From a virus: a stretch of 38,599 bases of DNA. The notes beneath the pieces are model-generated. The model ran no database searches. It saw nothing but the letters and a program-made list of their open reading frames with translations, and was not told where the DNA came from. This document shows positions 13,429 through 21,747 of the stretch, in pieces (position 1 is the first letter of the stretch; every line of letters begins with the position of its first letter). The DNA lies in IMG/VR virus record IMGVR_UViG_3300045012_000175, positions 1 to 38,599 of that record; one strand, 5' to 3'. A program made the translations under genes and the position numbers.

Positions 13429-14081
13429 CAACACGAATTTCCATAGCAGAACAGGCCCAGACATGGCTCGGAGGTGGTCAGAACCCGGACGCGCAGAACG
13501 TCCATATCTTGGATCTGATGACGACGATAAACCAGATCGCTAACAAGTTTTTGAAGATGCAAGCGCTTGAAACGTACTCGATGGGAGAAGAAATACCAAG
13601 CGGAGCTGCGATTGGTGAATATAATAATATCCCGGTTGTTAAGTACAACAACGTGAGTTCATCCAAATTGCCAGTATACCCTATCAAGCTAAGAAAGAAC
13701 CTTGGTTTGTTTGAAATATTTCCAACAGGAGATCCGAGCGCATCATTTATAATATTACAGCAGGGTGATCTTGCACTATTGAAAACGCAGCCGTTACTGA
13801 ATGCATTATCAGGACGAATAGGCGCTATACCAAACGGAATGATAATCCAGTATACGAAGGATCTAACGGTTGGGGGTACACTAACTCCGACTGTTACGAT
13901 GAGGTTGGTAGTGCTAGATTTTAATCAATATTCTGACACAGATATTTTGCCAATTGCAGCAGATCAGGAATATGATTTACTGACAGAATTTGTGCGGTTT
14001 TACGGAGGCGAACCGCCGCCAAATAAGATCGTGGATCCGGGAACAAAAGATACTAGAACAGCAGGACAATTAATGGCATGA
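13425..14081 (+). CDS. Ring/adaptor-like virion protein 2
   Basis: A 218-residue protein. A helical N-terminus (TTRISIAEQAQTWLGGGQNP, then ILDLMTTINQIANKFLKMQA) is followed by strand-rich segments (LPVYPIKLRKNLGLFEIFPT) and a C-terminal helix with LLTEFVRFYGGEPPPNKIVD. It is coupled by 4-bp overlaps to the genes on either side, which both look like head-tail connector proteins. No specific family motif is recognised; assigned by context. Confidence 0.5.
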   Translation: MTTRISIAEQAQTWLGGGQNPDAQNVHILDLMTTINQIANKFLKMQALETYSMGEEIPSGAAIGEYNNIPVVKYNNVSSSKLPVYPIKLRKNLGLFEIFPTGDPSASFIILQQGDLALLKTQPLLNALSGRIGAIPNGMIIQYTKDLTVGGTLTPTVTMRLVVLDFNQYSDTDILPIAADQEYDLLTEFVRFYGGEPPPNKIVDPGTKDTRTAGQLMA

Positions 14082-14845
14082 AATTAATAAGCCTTGATCA
14101 AATTGTTATGAGGACGCTGATACACAAGCGCCTGACCAATCATTGGTATTTGGAATTCTTGTCATATGCTGCAGAATGTTTGAGGGAAAAAACATGGGAT
14201 ACTTTTCAAACAACTAAGTCAGTACTGCTCACACTCAACTCATACTACGCCATAACACTTCCATGTGACTTTGAATCAATTGTTGGTGTTGGAATTCAGA
14301 ATGGACAATTCGCGCAACCTGTAACGCAGCGCAATGGAATAAATGACTTATCGAACCTTAACAGTCAGGGACAACCGATTCCGTACGGAACGCTAACGGA
14401 TAGTTCAGATACATTTGATAACTTCCCTTCATTCCCGGGGTACTTTTTATTTCAAAACACCGATTCTTTGGGCGAGAACCTCGGTAGGCTCTATGGCTTA
14501 AACACAGGACTAGTAAACACTTCATACAAATATATTAAAGGTAGAAATCAGATTCAATTCTCTGAAGATTTTCCCGCACAACAGGTAGTGCTTGAATATT
14601 TATATGATGGCGAGTGCCCTGATAATGCTACAAAAGTTCCTTCAGAAGCATTTAAGATGATTCAAACATACATAGACTGGCAATGGAAAGTTGATGCGCG
14701 TAAAAGTAGTCCCGGAGAAGTTATGATGGCAGAAAAGGCATTTTCAAGAGAGTGGAGGTATACTCGTGCGAGGATTGCGAATATAGGACTTGAAGATATT
14801 CGTCAGTCGATACTTAAGAGTTATAATGGCGCAATAAAAACTTAA
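14078..14845 (+). CDS. Ring/adaptor-like virion protein 3
   Basis: A 255-residue protein. The N-terminal pattern SLDQIVMRTLIHKRLTNHWY, with EFLSYAAECLREKTWDTFQT and YYAITLPCDFESIVGVGIQN, is the signature of the crAss-like adaptor/ring protein family. In that family a helix containing 'H-Y--yL-ya---lRe' precedes 'lP-D-v-i--vg'. The C-terminal part (EAFKMIQTYIDWQWKVDARK) is helical. It probably sits between the portal and the muzzle in the virion. It is followed by a 28-nt hairpin and then the muzzle gene. Confidence 0.65.
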   Translation: MKLISLDQIVMRTLIHKRLTNHWYLEFLSYAAECLREKTWDTFQTTKSVLLTLNSYYAITLPCDFESIVGVGIQNGQFAQPVTQRNGINDLSNLNSQGQPIPYGTLTDSSDTFDNFPSFPGYFLFQNTDSLGENLGRLYGLNTGLVNTSYKYIKGRNQIQFSEDFPAQQVVLEYLYDGECPDNATKVPSEAFKMIQTYIDWQWKVDARKSSPGEVMMAEKAFSREWRYTRARIANIGLEDIRQSILKSYNGAIKT

Positions 14846-14873
14846 AAATCCTCACGTGGACACGCAAGGATTT
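14846..14873 (+). other. Hairpin between adaptor and muzzle genes
   Basis: AAATCCT (14846-14852) pairs with AGGATTT (14867-14873), and inside this CGTG (14855-14858) pairs with CACG (14861-14864), with CA/CA mismatches between the two stems and a GA loop. The arm starts immediately after the stop of the adaptor gene. No T-run follows, so it may attenuate or process the transcript instead of ending it. Confidence 0.45.
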
Positions 14874-14925
14874 CCATTAAACATTAACCTAACGAAATGA
14901 TTTCTCAAAAGCTAAGTTAGGGAAT

Positions 14926-17900
14926 ATGCAACAAATAGACCGCAGAGTTTTTAAGGATGGCCAGTTGGATACTGATTCAGGGAGTATATTCCTGGGTCAA
15001 AACTCATGGGTCAATATGAGGGATTTTCGCACTGGCTCGACGGACACTCAGCAGGGAAGGGTGGATTATCTGCAGTCCATCGGGAGTACGATATTGAAGG
15101 TGAACAATGCGCTGCCGCCAACTATTACGACTCCACCCATATGTCTCGGTCATGCGCCTGATTTCCCGTATAAAAGAATTATTTACGCGGTATGGACGCC
15201 GGAGGGCAATAACGGGTGGTTTTGTTATGATATCCCAAGTGATACGGTCTACACTGTGCTGCTTGATGCGCAGGTAACTGGCGGACTTGGATTCGATAAG
15301 TACCATCCAATCCACTCAGCCTTCGTACTCAATCACTGCGTTTACTGGACTGACAATAACCAGCAGCCCCGCCGGGTGAATATTGATGCTGGGATTAAGA
15401 TGAACCAACCCAGCTACAGTACGCCATTCCTCCCATACACTGCCCCACTCGACCCCTCCATTATCAGTTGGATCCGTAGGCAACCCGGTATGCCGCCGAG
15501 TTTTATTAAAATTACACAGACAGTTCCGCCGATAACTACCAATTTTATTGCGCCGGAAGCCTTTCAATTCTGCTACCGGTATGTATATAGAGACTTCGAA
15601 ACAGGCACCCTATCGGCACTCTCTGCTCTCAGCAACTTCAATAGCCTGACAGACACTTTTAACCGTATCGACGTCAGCATTCCGCTACAGGAAAAAATTC
15701 AACAGGATGTTGTGCAGATCGACCTGGTGGCACGGTACCTCATTTCTGGCGTATACTTCATCATCAACTCATGGCAGACATCCGTTCCTGCGGACGCCGC
15801 AGCTATCGCTGCGCATAACGCGGGTACGACTCCGCTCATGTACTCCTTTTATAATGACAAGGTGGGCATCGCGCTTGATTCAGCGTATTCAATAAAGCCG
15901 TATGACAATGTGCCATTGCTTGCAGGAACAGTAGAGGCCGCTAAGAATCGCGGATTCATGGCTGATGTGACACTTGGTTATGATTCGCCGCAGGTCACCT
16001 CCTTAGCAGTCACGCCAAATAATCAAACAGCGAGTAATATCCTCACAGGACGCTGGTTTTTATTTACATTCAACTCCGTATGCGCAGGCGTATCGTCAGG
16101 TACGCAGTCGTACTACCTTTTGGATATCACAAACCTTCCGGATCCAACGACACGCGGTTATTATTACGCCGGATCTGGCGCTGGAATTCCACCATTCCCA
16201 GGATCATACGCATGGACGGGACTGACATTTGTTGGTGCAGGGCTCTTCGATGTTATGAATCATTTTCAGCCTGGGTGCACAAACTCGATACTAGGTTTCG
16301 TCAATCAATCTGCAACTACCACTATCACGGGAGGACCGATACCACCGGCAGTAATCGGAAGCACGGTGTTTAAGACAGATGCTTCTTACCAGGCAGCAGT
16401 GACTTTTTACGACTATTACGGAAGAAAATGCGGCGTTGTTACCAATCCGGGATTGAAAACATATATAGCTGACCGGACGTACAATCAGCTATCCTATACC
16501 GTCGGCATCGACTGGACGCTGAGTAATGCGGCAGCACTGGCCGAAATTCCACCATGGGCGTACTACTATTCTGTTGATTTGAGTAACTGCCTTCGCACGC
16601 GATTTTTCCTGCAGGCACAGGCGCAGTTTATCTGGTATGCTGCTATTGATCCATCTAGCGGGCTAACAACGTTTTCTACCACCACATATGCACCGACGCT
16701 TGCCGGTGTTGCTGTGGACATAAGCGCCTTGGACAGCTTCGGGCAGGGGTACGTATTTGCAAAAGGAGATATATGCAAACTATATTTCCCAAATCCTGTA
16801 GGCGCAACTACACCGAAGTCTGAGTTTCGCCTCTCCATTATAGGCCAGGATAATCAGTTTATTATTTGCCAACTTGCCGATGTGGGAACCGTTGGCGGAA
16901 CAACGCCATATAACGGCGTACCTAGTTTGTTCGAAATATATACCCCATATCAAGCGATACCGGATGAACCATACTTTGAAGTAGGGCAGTTATTTCCGGT
17001 TACTAACCCAGGACTGAGTACCCGCGCCTACAGTGTTATCGCCGGAACTTTCGCCGGAGACGTATATATAATGAACCGAAATAATACAACTCTCGCATTC
17101 CCATCGGCTGGTGAAAATTATGGCGCTGAGAACATGAACCCAAACGATACGTTTTACCTGAACTGGTTTACAAATGCCGGACGTCCGAATTTCGTTGATA
17201 CTATCGGCCAGGTAAATCAAACAGCATCTGGTGCGTATTCGAATACGTTTATCCTGGGATCTAAAATTAACGGATTATCTACGTTCGATTTGTTCAATAC
17301 ATTCGATTTGTCTCCTGATTATGGTACGATCATGAAACTGGTACTGACTAATAAAATACAGTTCACAGGGAGTATCATGCTGGCGATCTGCAGTGGTGGT
17401 GAAACAGCATCACTTTATCTTAATGAAAATGTCATCATAACAACGACCGGGGAAACACTTATTACACAAAGTTCCAGCGTGGTTGGCTATATTAATAACC
17501 TAAAGGGAAGTTACGGGACGCTGAATCCTGAGTCGGTGGTAGAGTTCCGTGGAAACGTATATTGGTACGACGCGCTAAATGGGAAGTATATTCAGTATTC
17601 TGATAGTGGGTTGTTCCCAATCAGCAACTACAAGATGACGAGGTATTGGAAGTTGTTTACGCAGCAGTATAATTCGATGACGCCGGCGCAGATCGAAGCA
17701 CTCGGTTCAAGGCCGTACGTGTTCTCTGGTATAGACCCACACCATGGTGAGCTTCTGGTATCTGTCCCGCGTGTCCTTGCCACGCCGCCCATGGGCTACC
17801 TCGTTGACTACCCCGGAGTGCCGTATCCAGGGGATTTCTGGGATGGGCAGGCGAAGAGTGCGGTGTATAAGATTTCCGCTAATCCGAATAAATGGACAGG

Positions 17901-18384
17901 TTCTTATAGGATGCCAGCGGAGCAGTACGCATACATGGAAGACAATCTGTACGCGTTCTACCAAGGAAACATCTATCTGTGCAATTCCACTACCAGCTTC
18001 GGGAATATTTTCGGTACAGAAGTGTTTCCTGATATCTGTTTTTACTCTAACGCCGCTCCTAACAGTCCGAAGGAATACAACAACGCTGTCCTGCAGGCGA
18101 ATATGGAACCGGTATTCACGCATTTTGCTACGGAATTCCCTACTGTGCAGAGCAGCATCCCGCTGCAGTGGACTGAGACGGAAGGAATCTGGTATGCGCC
18201 GATTTTGCGCGATAGGTTGACCCTGAAGTATGCCGGAGATTATAACGGAGCGATGTTCGGAGGTGACAAAATACGAGGGACTACGATGCAGACTTACATG
18301 CAGTTCGACGCCTCTTTTGGTCTGGTACAGATAAAGTTTTGTAATTTAACATACAACCTGAGTAAAGGACAGGTATATGCGTAA
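14926..18384 (+). CDS. Muzzle/stabilisation-like large tail protein
   Basis: An 1152-residue, beta-strand-rich protein, the third-largest product of a virion gene in the window by role and the second by size. It begins RRVFKDGQLDTDSGSIFLGQ with NSWVNMRDFRTGS, the 'G-l--d------i--g---n--N-rv' entry typical of phage stabilisation/muzzle proteins. Strand repeats rich in aromatic residues follow (WTPEGNNGWFCYDI; VYWYDALNGKYIQYSDSGLF), suggesting beta-propeller or similar modules. It is preceded by three ring/adaptor-like genes, as in crAss-like phages where the muzzle closes the tail. The exact fold cannot be confirmed here. Confidence 0.68.
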   Translation: MQQIDRRVFKDGQLDTDSGSIFLGQNSWVNMRDFRTGSTDTQQGRVDYLQSIGSTILKVNNALPPTITTPPICLGHAPDFPYKRIIYAVWTPEGNNGWFCYDIPSDTVYTVLLDAQVTGGLGFDKYHPIHSAFVLNHCVYWTDNNQQPRRVNIDAGIKMNQPSYSTPFLPYTAPLDPSIISWIRRQPGMPPSFIKITQTVPPITTNFIAPEAFQFCYRYVYRDFETGTLSALSALSNFNSLTDTFNRIDVSIPLQEKIQQDVVQIDLVARYLISGVYFIINSWQTSVPADAAAIAAHNAGTTPLMYSFYNDKVGIALDSAYSIKPYDNVPLLAGTVEAAKNRGFMADVTLGYDSPQVTSLAVTPNNQTASNILTGRWFLFTFNSVCAGVSSGTQSYYLLDITNLPDPTTRGYYYAGSGAGIPPFPGSYAWTGLTFVGAGLFDVMNHFQPGCTNSILGFVNQSATTTITGGPIPPAVIGSTVFKTDASYQAAVTFYDYYGRKCGVVTNPGLKTYIADRTYNQLSYTVGIDWTLSNAAALAEIPPWAYYYSVDLSNCLRTRFFLQAQAQFIWYAAIDPSSGLTTFSTTTYAPTLAGVAVDISALDSFGQGYVFAKGDICKLYFPNPVGATTPKSEFRLSIIGQDNQFIICQLADVGTVGGTTPYNGVPSLFEIYTPYQAIPDEPYFEVGQLFPVTNPGLSTRAYSVIAGTFAGDVYIMNRNNTTLAFPSAGENYGAENMNPNDTFYLNWFTNAGRPNFVDTIGQVNQTASGAYSNTFILGSKINGLSTFDLFNTFDLSPDYGTIMKLVLTNKIQFTGSIMLAICSGGETASLYLNENVIITTTGETLITQSSSVVGYINNLKGSYGTLNPESVVEFRGNVYWYDALNGKYIQYSDSGLFPISNYKMTRYWKLFTQQYNSMTPAQIEALGSRPYVFSGIDPHHGELLVSVPRVLATPPMGYLVDYPGVPYPGDFWDGQAKSAVYKISANPNKWTGSYRMPAEQYAYMEDNLYAFYQGNIYLCNSTTSFGNIFGTEVFPDICFYSNAAPNSPKEYNNAVLQANMEPVFTHFATEFPTVQSSIPLQWTETEGIWYAPILRDRLTLKYAGDYNGAMFGGDKIRGTTMQTYMQFDASFGLVQIKFCNLTYNLSKGQVYA

Positions 18385-18631
18385 TGCCAGCGATGGCGCA
18401 ACGGGTAATATAATGGCGCTAACGGTCTATACAAACGCGCAAGGAGTTCCGGTTTCGGGCGATATCGTCTGGCGGGAAAGACTTATTCATTTGAATGACG
18501 TGTATATGATCAGAGTATGTGGTACTAAAATGGAAGTTATATATAAGGAAAGGCCGGCAGAGAAAATTGTATGTACGCAGCAGGAGATACAGGATATAGT
18601 TAATAGTTTGAATAATGATACACGAGTTTGA
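18377..18631 (+). CDS. Hypothetical small protein
   Basis: 84 residues from ATG 18377, overlapping the muzzle stop by 8 bp; a Met at 18413 (MALTVYTNAQGVPV) is an alternative start that would remove the overlap. It has strand-like segments (IVWRERLIHLNDVYMIRVCG, TKMEVIYKE) and a C-terminal helix (CTQQEIQDIVNSLNN). No family is recognised. It overlaps the next gene by 17 bp. Confidence 0.5.
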   Translation: MRNASDGATGNIMALTVYTNAQGVPVSGDIVWRERLIHLNDVYMIRVCGTKMEVIYKERPAEKIVCTQQEIQDIVNSLNNDTRV

Positions 18632-18824
18632 AAAGCCGGTGTTGGTTGAAACGCCACTTGGGCAAGGATATGTGTGGTATGTGACAGACGGGAAGATGTT
18701 TGAGAATGATTGTTTCACTGTGATACTGATGGAAAGCGGAATTGTGAAGCATTTTACGAGTGAGCAGATAAAGGTGAGTAAAAATTATACGTATGGGATC
18801 GGGATCAACGACAAAGACCGGTAG
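18615..18824 (+). CDS. Hypothetical small protein
   Basis: A 69-residue, strand-rich protein (KPVLVETPLGQGYVWYVTDG, CFTVILMESGIVKHFTSEQI) resembling a small SH3-like barrel, with a short C-terminal tail. No family is recognised. It overlaps the genes on both sides (17 bp and 32 bp) in the virion operon, between the muzzle and the acetyltransferase. Confidence 0.48.
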   Translation: MIHEFEKPVLVETPLGQGYVWYVTDGKMFENDCFTVILMESGIVKHFTSEQIKVSKNYTYGIGINDKDR

Positions 18825-19272
18825 GCTGACAGCCATCCAACTTGCTCCTGTACAGTTCTTTGAGTATATAAAAGAGAGGATTACAACGCAATCCGAAAGG
18901 GCGTATATAGATTCGATTATGATACCTGGAGTGCTTGGGCCGAACCCTATCTATTACACGTTCTGGCTGGGGATTGATCATGTACGCGAACTGATTGTGT
19001 GCGAGGCTTATTTTAAGGGCGAACCAGTGAAGGGAACAGTGGAGATCGGATATCAGGTTGTTAATGGGTTCGAGTATCAGGGATACACGTCGGAAATGGT
19101 TGGGTTGCTGGTGGATGTGGCTCGCGGGATCAGCGAGATAAGGACACTGGAAGCGATAGTAGCCGATTGGAATGTGCACTCAAAGCGAATTTTGGAGAAA
19201 AACGGATTTAAACAAATAGCCAAATCTACGGTGGACGGTATCAGCGTGGGAGTTTGGCACAAAAAAGTATAA
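18793..19272 (+). CDS. GNAT-family acetyltransferase
   Basis: A 159-residue protein with GNAT motifs. GTVEIGYQVVNGFEYQGYTS is the strand-4/motif A region, where 'GYTSEM' occupies the acetyl-CoA pyrophosphate loop. LEAIVADWNVHSKRILEKNG, followed by FKQIAK, is the motif B pattern of RimI/RimJ-type enzymes. Its placement inside the virion operon is unusual: such enzymes acetylate amino groups of proteins, small molecules or sugars. The N-terminus is Gly/Ser-rich and overlaps the preceding gene by 32 bp. Substrate unknown. Confidence 0.75.
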   Translation: MGSGSTTKTGRLTAIQLAPVQFFEYIKERITTQSERAYIDSIMIPGVLGPNPIYYTFWLGIDHVRELIVCEAYFKGEPVKGTVEIGYQVVNGFEYQGYTSEMVGLLVDVARGISEIRTLEAIVADWNVHSKRILEKNGFKQIAKSTVDGISVGVWHKKV

Positions 19273-19273
19273 T

Positions 19274-19852
19274 ATGGCAGCGGTAGCAGGCATAGCAGGC
19301 ATGGCCCTCGGAACGATAGGCACTATCGGGGGTAATTTGGATATGGATAAGGCGCGCCATGCGCTATCAAACTTGGGCAATCAGGATCCCTCGTACGAGA
19401 TCAGCCCAGAGGCGCAAGGGCGTTATAAACTTGCACAGAACCTGCTCAATGCCCAGATGCCAGGCCAGACGCAGATTGAACGCAATATCTATGGCAATCA
19501 GGCTAATGCCGACTACAATATCAATTCAACAGCTACTAACAGCTCTCAGGCGCTGGCTGCAAAAGCCGGCATGCAGGGCAATACAAATCAGAATTTTCAG
19601 AATCTTGGCGTGCAGCAGCGGCAGGATTATTATAATAGGTTAAACAATCTTAATACCGCCCAAGGCGCCATGACAGGTGAAGAAGACAAAGCATATGCCG
19701 ACCGTGTGCGTAAGTGGCAAGACAGTGTGAATATCTTACTTGGCGGAGCGCAGATGAAGCAGAGCGAGTGGCAGAATGTGACAAACCTCGGCGGTATGAT
19801 CGGAAGTATGGGAGGAAGCATGGGAGGTGGTGGCGCGGCCGCAGCAAAATAA
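19274..19852 (+). CDS. Putative internal virion/ejection protein
   Basis: A 192-residue protein. The N-terminus is small-residue-rich and hydrophobic (AAVAGIAGMALGTIGTIGGN), the middle is Gln/Asn-rich and helical, and the end is a Gly-rich stretch (GGMIGSMGGSMGGGGAAAAK). Such composition is common in proteins packaged in the head and ejected with the DNA, whose glycine-rich ends are membrane-active or flexible. No family is recognised; assignment is by composition and by its position before two larger proteins of the same style. It starts 2 bp after the acetyltransferase stop. Confidence 0.45.
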   Translation: MAAVAGIAGMALGTIGTIGGNLDMDKARHALSNLGNQDPSYEISPEAQGRYKLAQNLLNAQMPGQTQIERNIYGNQANADYNINSTATNSSQALAAKAGMQGNTNQNFQNLGVQQRQDYYNRLNNLNTAQGAMTGEEDKAYADRVRKWQDSVNILLGGAQMKQSEWQNVTNLGGMIGSMGGSMGGGGAAAAK

Positions 19853-19860
19853 AGGAGGAT
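19853..19860 (+). promoter_or_regulatory. Strong Shine-Dalgarno (AAAGGAGG)
   Basis: The sequence around the stop of the preceding gene reads TAAAGGAGGATAGTAGATATG, giving a near-perfect anti-16S match about 10 bp before the ATG at 19868. Most genes in the window have A-rich leaders with no such site, in keeping with Bacteroidota, so this gene may be translated by a different rule or at a higher rate. Confidence 0.6.
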
Positions 19861-19867
19861 AGTAGAT

Positions 19868-21478
19868 ATGCCAGAACCGATTTTATCAGGAATAGGAGTG
19901 CCAGGGCCGCTGAATTTCAGTGGCTTCAGCCAAGCTATATCTATAGCGCAGCAGAATAAAATGCTGCGCCAGCGCGAGGCCTTCCAGGCTCAACAGCGGG
20001 AAGAAAACCGCCGCCAGCAGACTGGAGAGTTTATGGAGAGGATGCTGAATGATAAGAATTACCTGTCTGGTACGGACGAAGATCCTGAGATACAGCGTCA
20101 ACTTGGTCAGATTCAAACCAAGGCGTACAGTATGGCTCAGTCTGGTTCGCATGTGCCGGATATAATGAACGGCATCTCGGGCGACCTGTCAAACCTGAAC
20201 CAATACCGGGCGAAGAGTAAGTTCATCGGCAACGAGATTGATCAGAGCGTAGCCCGGATGAAAAACAATAAAGGCATTGATTCTGAACGCCTCGCTATGG
20301 AAGCGAAAAAACAGGCGTTCTATGATATTGATCCAAAGACAGGGGCCGGGACATTGAAGGATGTCAGCAAGATTGATCCGACTACAGACTGGACCAAAGA
20401 GGCGCTCGATGCACACCCTGACATCGCAAATTTCAAAGGCCTTGACGATTACATCAAGGGATTGCCACAGCAACAGGGTAGTGAAAATATTACGACTCAG
20501 TTAACGCCGAAGGGAAAGCCGCAGGTGAACCAGTTCGATGTGAAGCGCCCATACTATATGGACTGGGATAAGAATGACGATGGAACTCCAAAGACTGATA
20601 ATCAGGGTGTACCGACTGGTATGGTACCGAAGTTTCAGAATATTCATGGTGATGCGGATCCTGTTACAGGTCAAGCGCCAGTTATCGGGCGCGGGGTGAC
20701 CGATGAGGTATACAACCAGATTTTGGGTGACAACCCAGAGGTGGCCTACGCCCTGCGTGCCCAGCAGCAAAAAGATATGCCAGGCGTTGACTACCGCGAC
20801 CCAAAGGCGCAGCTTTATATGAAGCAGCATTTGTATGACGAACTGCAGTCCCGCAACAACACGTATTATAAGAAGGTAGAAAAAACCGGGACGAGTCCTG
20901 AACAACAGCAGGAGACGGACCAGGAGCAGATAAATCTCAGCGCGAATAAATCATCAGCATCAACTACTGCAAGACTGAATGCCGAAAGAAGAGATAGGCA
21001 ATTGCACCCCGAAGATTACGAACCAACTGGCGGAGATGCACCTAAAGAACGTCCAATTGATTCGATCCTAAAGATTGTCTCCGGCACAACACCGGTTGAT
21101 GGTAAAGGGCAGGTCGGCATTTTGCCATATATCGCTAAAGGCGAAATTAAGGTTGGGCCGAAAGCATCAGACGTGGTTGACGACGCTAAGTTTGATACCA
21201 ATACCGGCGATTTGATAGTAAAGAAAGGCGGAAAACAGCAGGTGATTCCGCAGGCTCAGATGGGACAATTTCTCAGACAGATCGGAGTTTACAATGGGAT
21301 GAGTCCTTCGGAGCTGAGAGGGTTACTCGATAAATATGGCTATAAGAATGGTGCGTTCGGTGGATTCCAGCCTAAGCCTCCTCCGACATGGCAACAACGT
21401 GGGTCGCAGGTGCTGAATGATAGGATGGGAGGCGGTAGTCTTGGCGTTCCTTCACCGCAACAACTGGGAGCAAAATGA
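19868..21478 (+). CDS. Large internal virion protein (putative)
   Basis: A 536-residue protein. It has a helical, Gln/Arg-rich start (IAQQNKMLRQREAFQAQQRE), a long hydrophilic middle with Asp/Gly loops, a Gln-rich stretch near residues 340-365, a strand-rich section (VGPKASDVVDDAKFDTNTGD, LIVKKGGKQQVIPQ) and a Pro/Gly-rich tail. The low-complexity, hydrophilic, non-membrane character fits proteins stored inside the head. It is one of few genes here with a strong Shine-Dalgarno. The stop overlaps the next gene by 4 bp. No family is recognised. Confidence 0.45.
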   Translation: MPEPILSGIGVPGPLNFSGFSQAISIAQQNKMLRQREAFQAQQREENRRQQTGEFMERMLNDKNYLSGTDEDPEIQRQLGQIQTKAYSMAQSGSHVPDIMNGISGDLSNLNQYRAKSKFIGNEIDQSVARMKNNKGIDSERLAMEAKKQAFYDIDPKTGAGTLKDVSKIDPTTDWTKEALDAHPDIANFKGLDDYIKGLPQQQGSENITTQLTPKGKPQVNQFDVKRPYYMDWDKNDDGTPKTDNQGVPTGMVPKFQNIHGDADPVTGQAPVIGRGVTDEVYNQILGDNPEVAYALRAQQQKDMPGVDYRDPKAQLYMKQHLYDELQSRNNTYYKKVEKTGTSPEQQQETDQEQINLSANKSSASTTARLNAERRDRQLHPEDYEPTGGDAPKERPIDSILKIVSGTTPVDGKGQVGILPYIAKGEIKVGPKASDVVDDAKFDTNTGDLIVKKGGKQQVIPQAQMGQFLRQIGVYNGMSPSELRGLLDKYGYKNGAFGGFQPKPPPTWQQRGSQVLNDRMGGGSLGVPSPQQLGAK

Positions 21479-21747
21479 TGACCCCTCAGACGATACCATA
21501 TCCGCAATGGCTTGATTATCTGGAGCATTTTCTGGAAGTGAATCCTGAAGCGCAGTCAAAGGAACTATTTCGCAGGTTCCCAGAGTTACGAGGCAGTGAG
21601 GATGTTTTGGATGCAGCATACGCTCATATAATGGCACTCAAGAATGAAGGACTGAGTCTGGTTGATCTTCGAACCATGTTTCCAGAGCTATACAGACCTA
21701 AAATGAATTGGTGGCATAAGATAATACAATGGATGAGAAAGACTTAG
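21475..21747 (+). CDS. Small helical protein, paralogue of the next gene's N-terminus
   Basis: A 90-residue protein. Residues about 17-73 (HFLEVNPEAQSKELFRRFPE, then SEDVLDAAYAHIMALKNEGL, then LRTMFPELYR) align with residues 12-64 of the 745-residue protein that starts at 21729 (FLNKNPQASSADVMKAFPAV, then TADAVFGYAHGLEQGNSPKK, then LQGLFPELFA). Both end in 'FPELY/FPELF'. The two genes overlap by 19 bp. It is therefore a stand-alone copy of the small helical domain that begins the polyvalent protein, perhaps a partner or a packaging adaptor. Confidence 0.62.
   Translation: MMTPQTIPYPQWLDYLEHFLEVNPEAQSKELFRRFPELRGSEDVLDAAYAHIMALKNEGLSLVDLRTMFPELYRPKMNWWHKIIQWMRKT

Noticed and set aside
14853-14864. 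A core match (TCACGTGGA) to the parS site after the adaptor gene.
   Set aside because: Only nine central positions match and the flanks do not. The bases are better explained as the inner stem of a hairpin.
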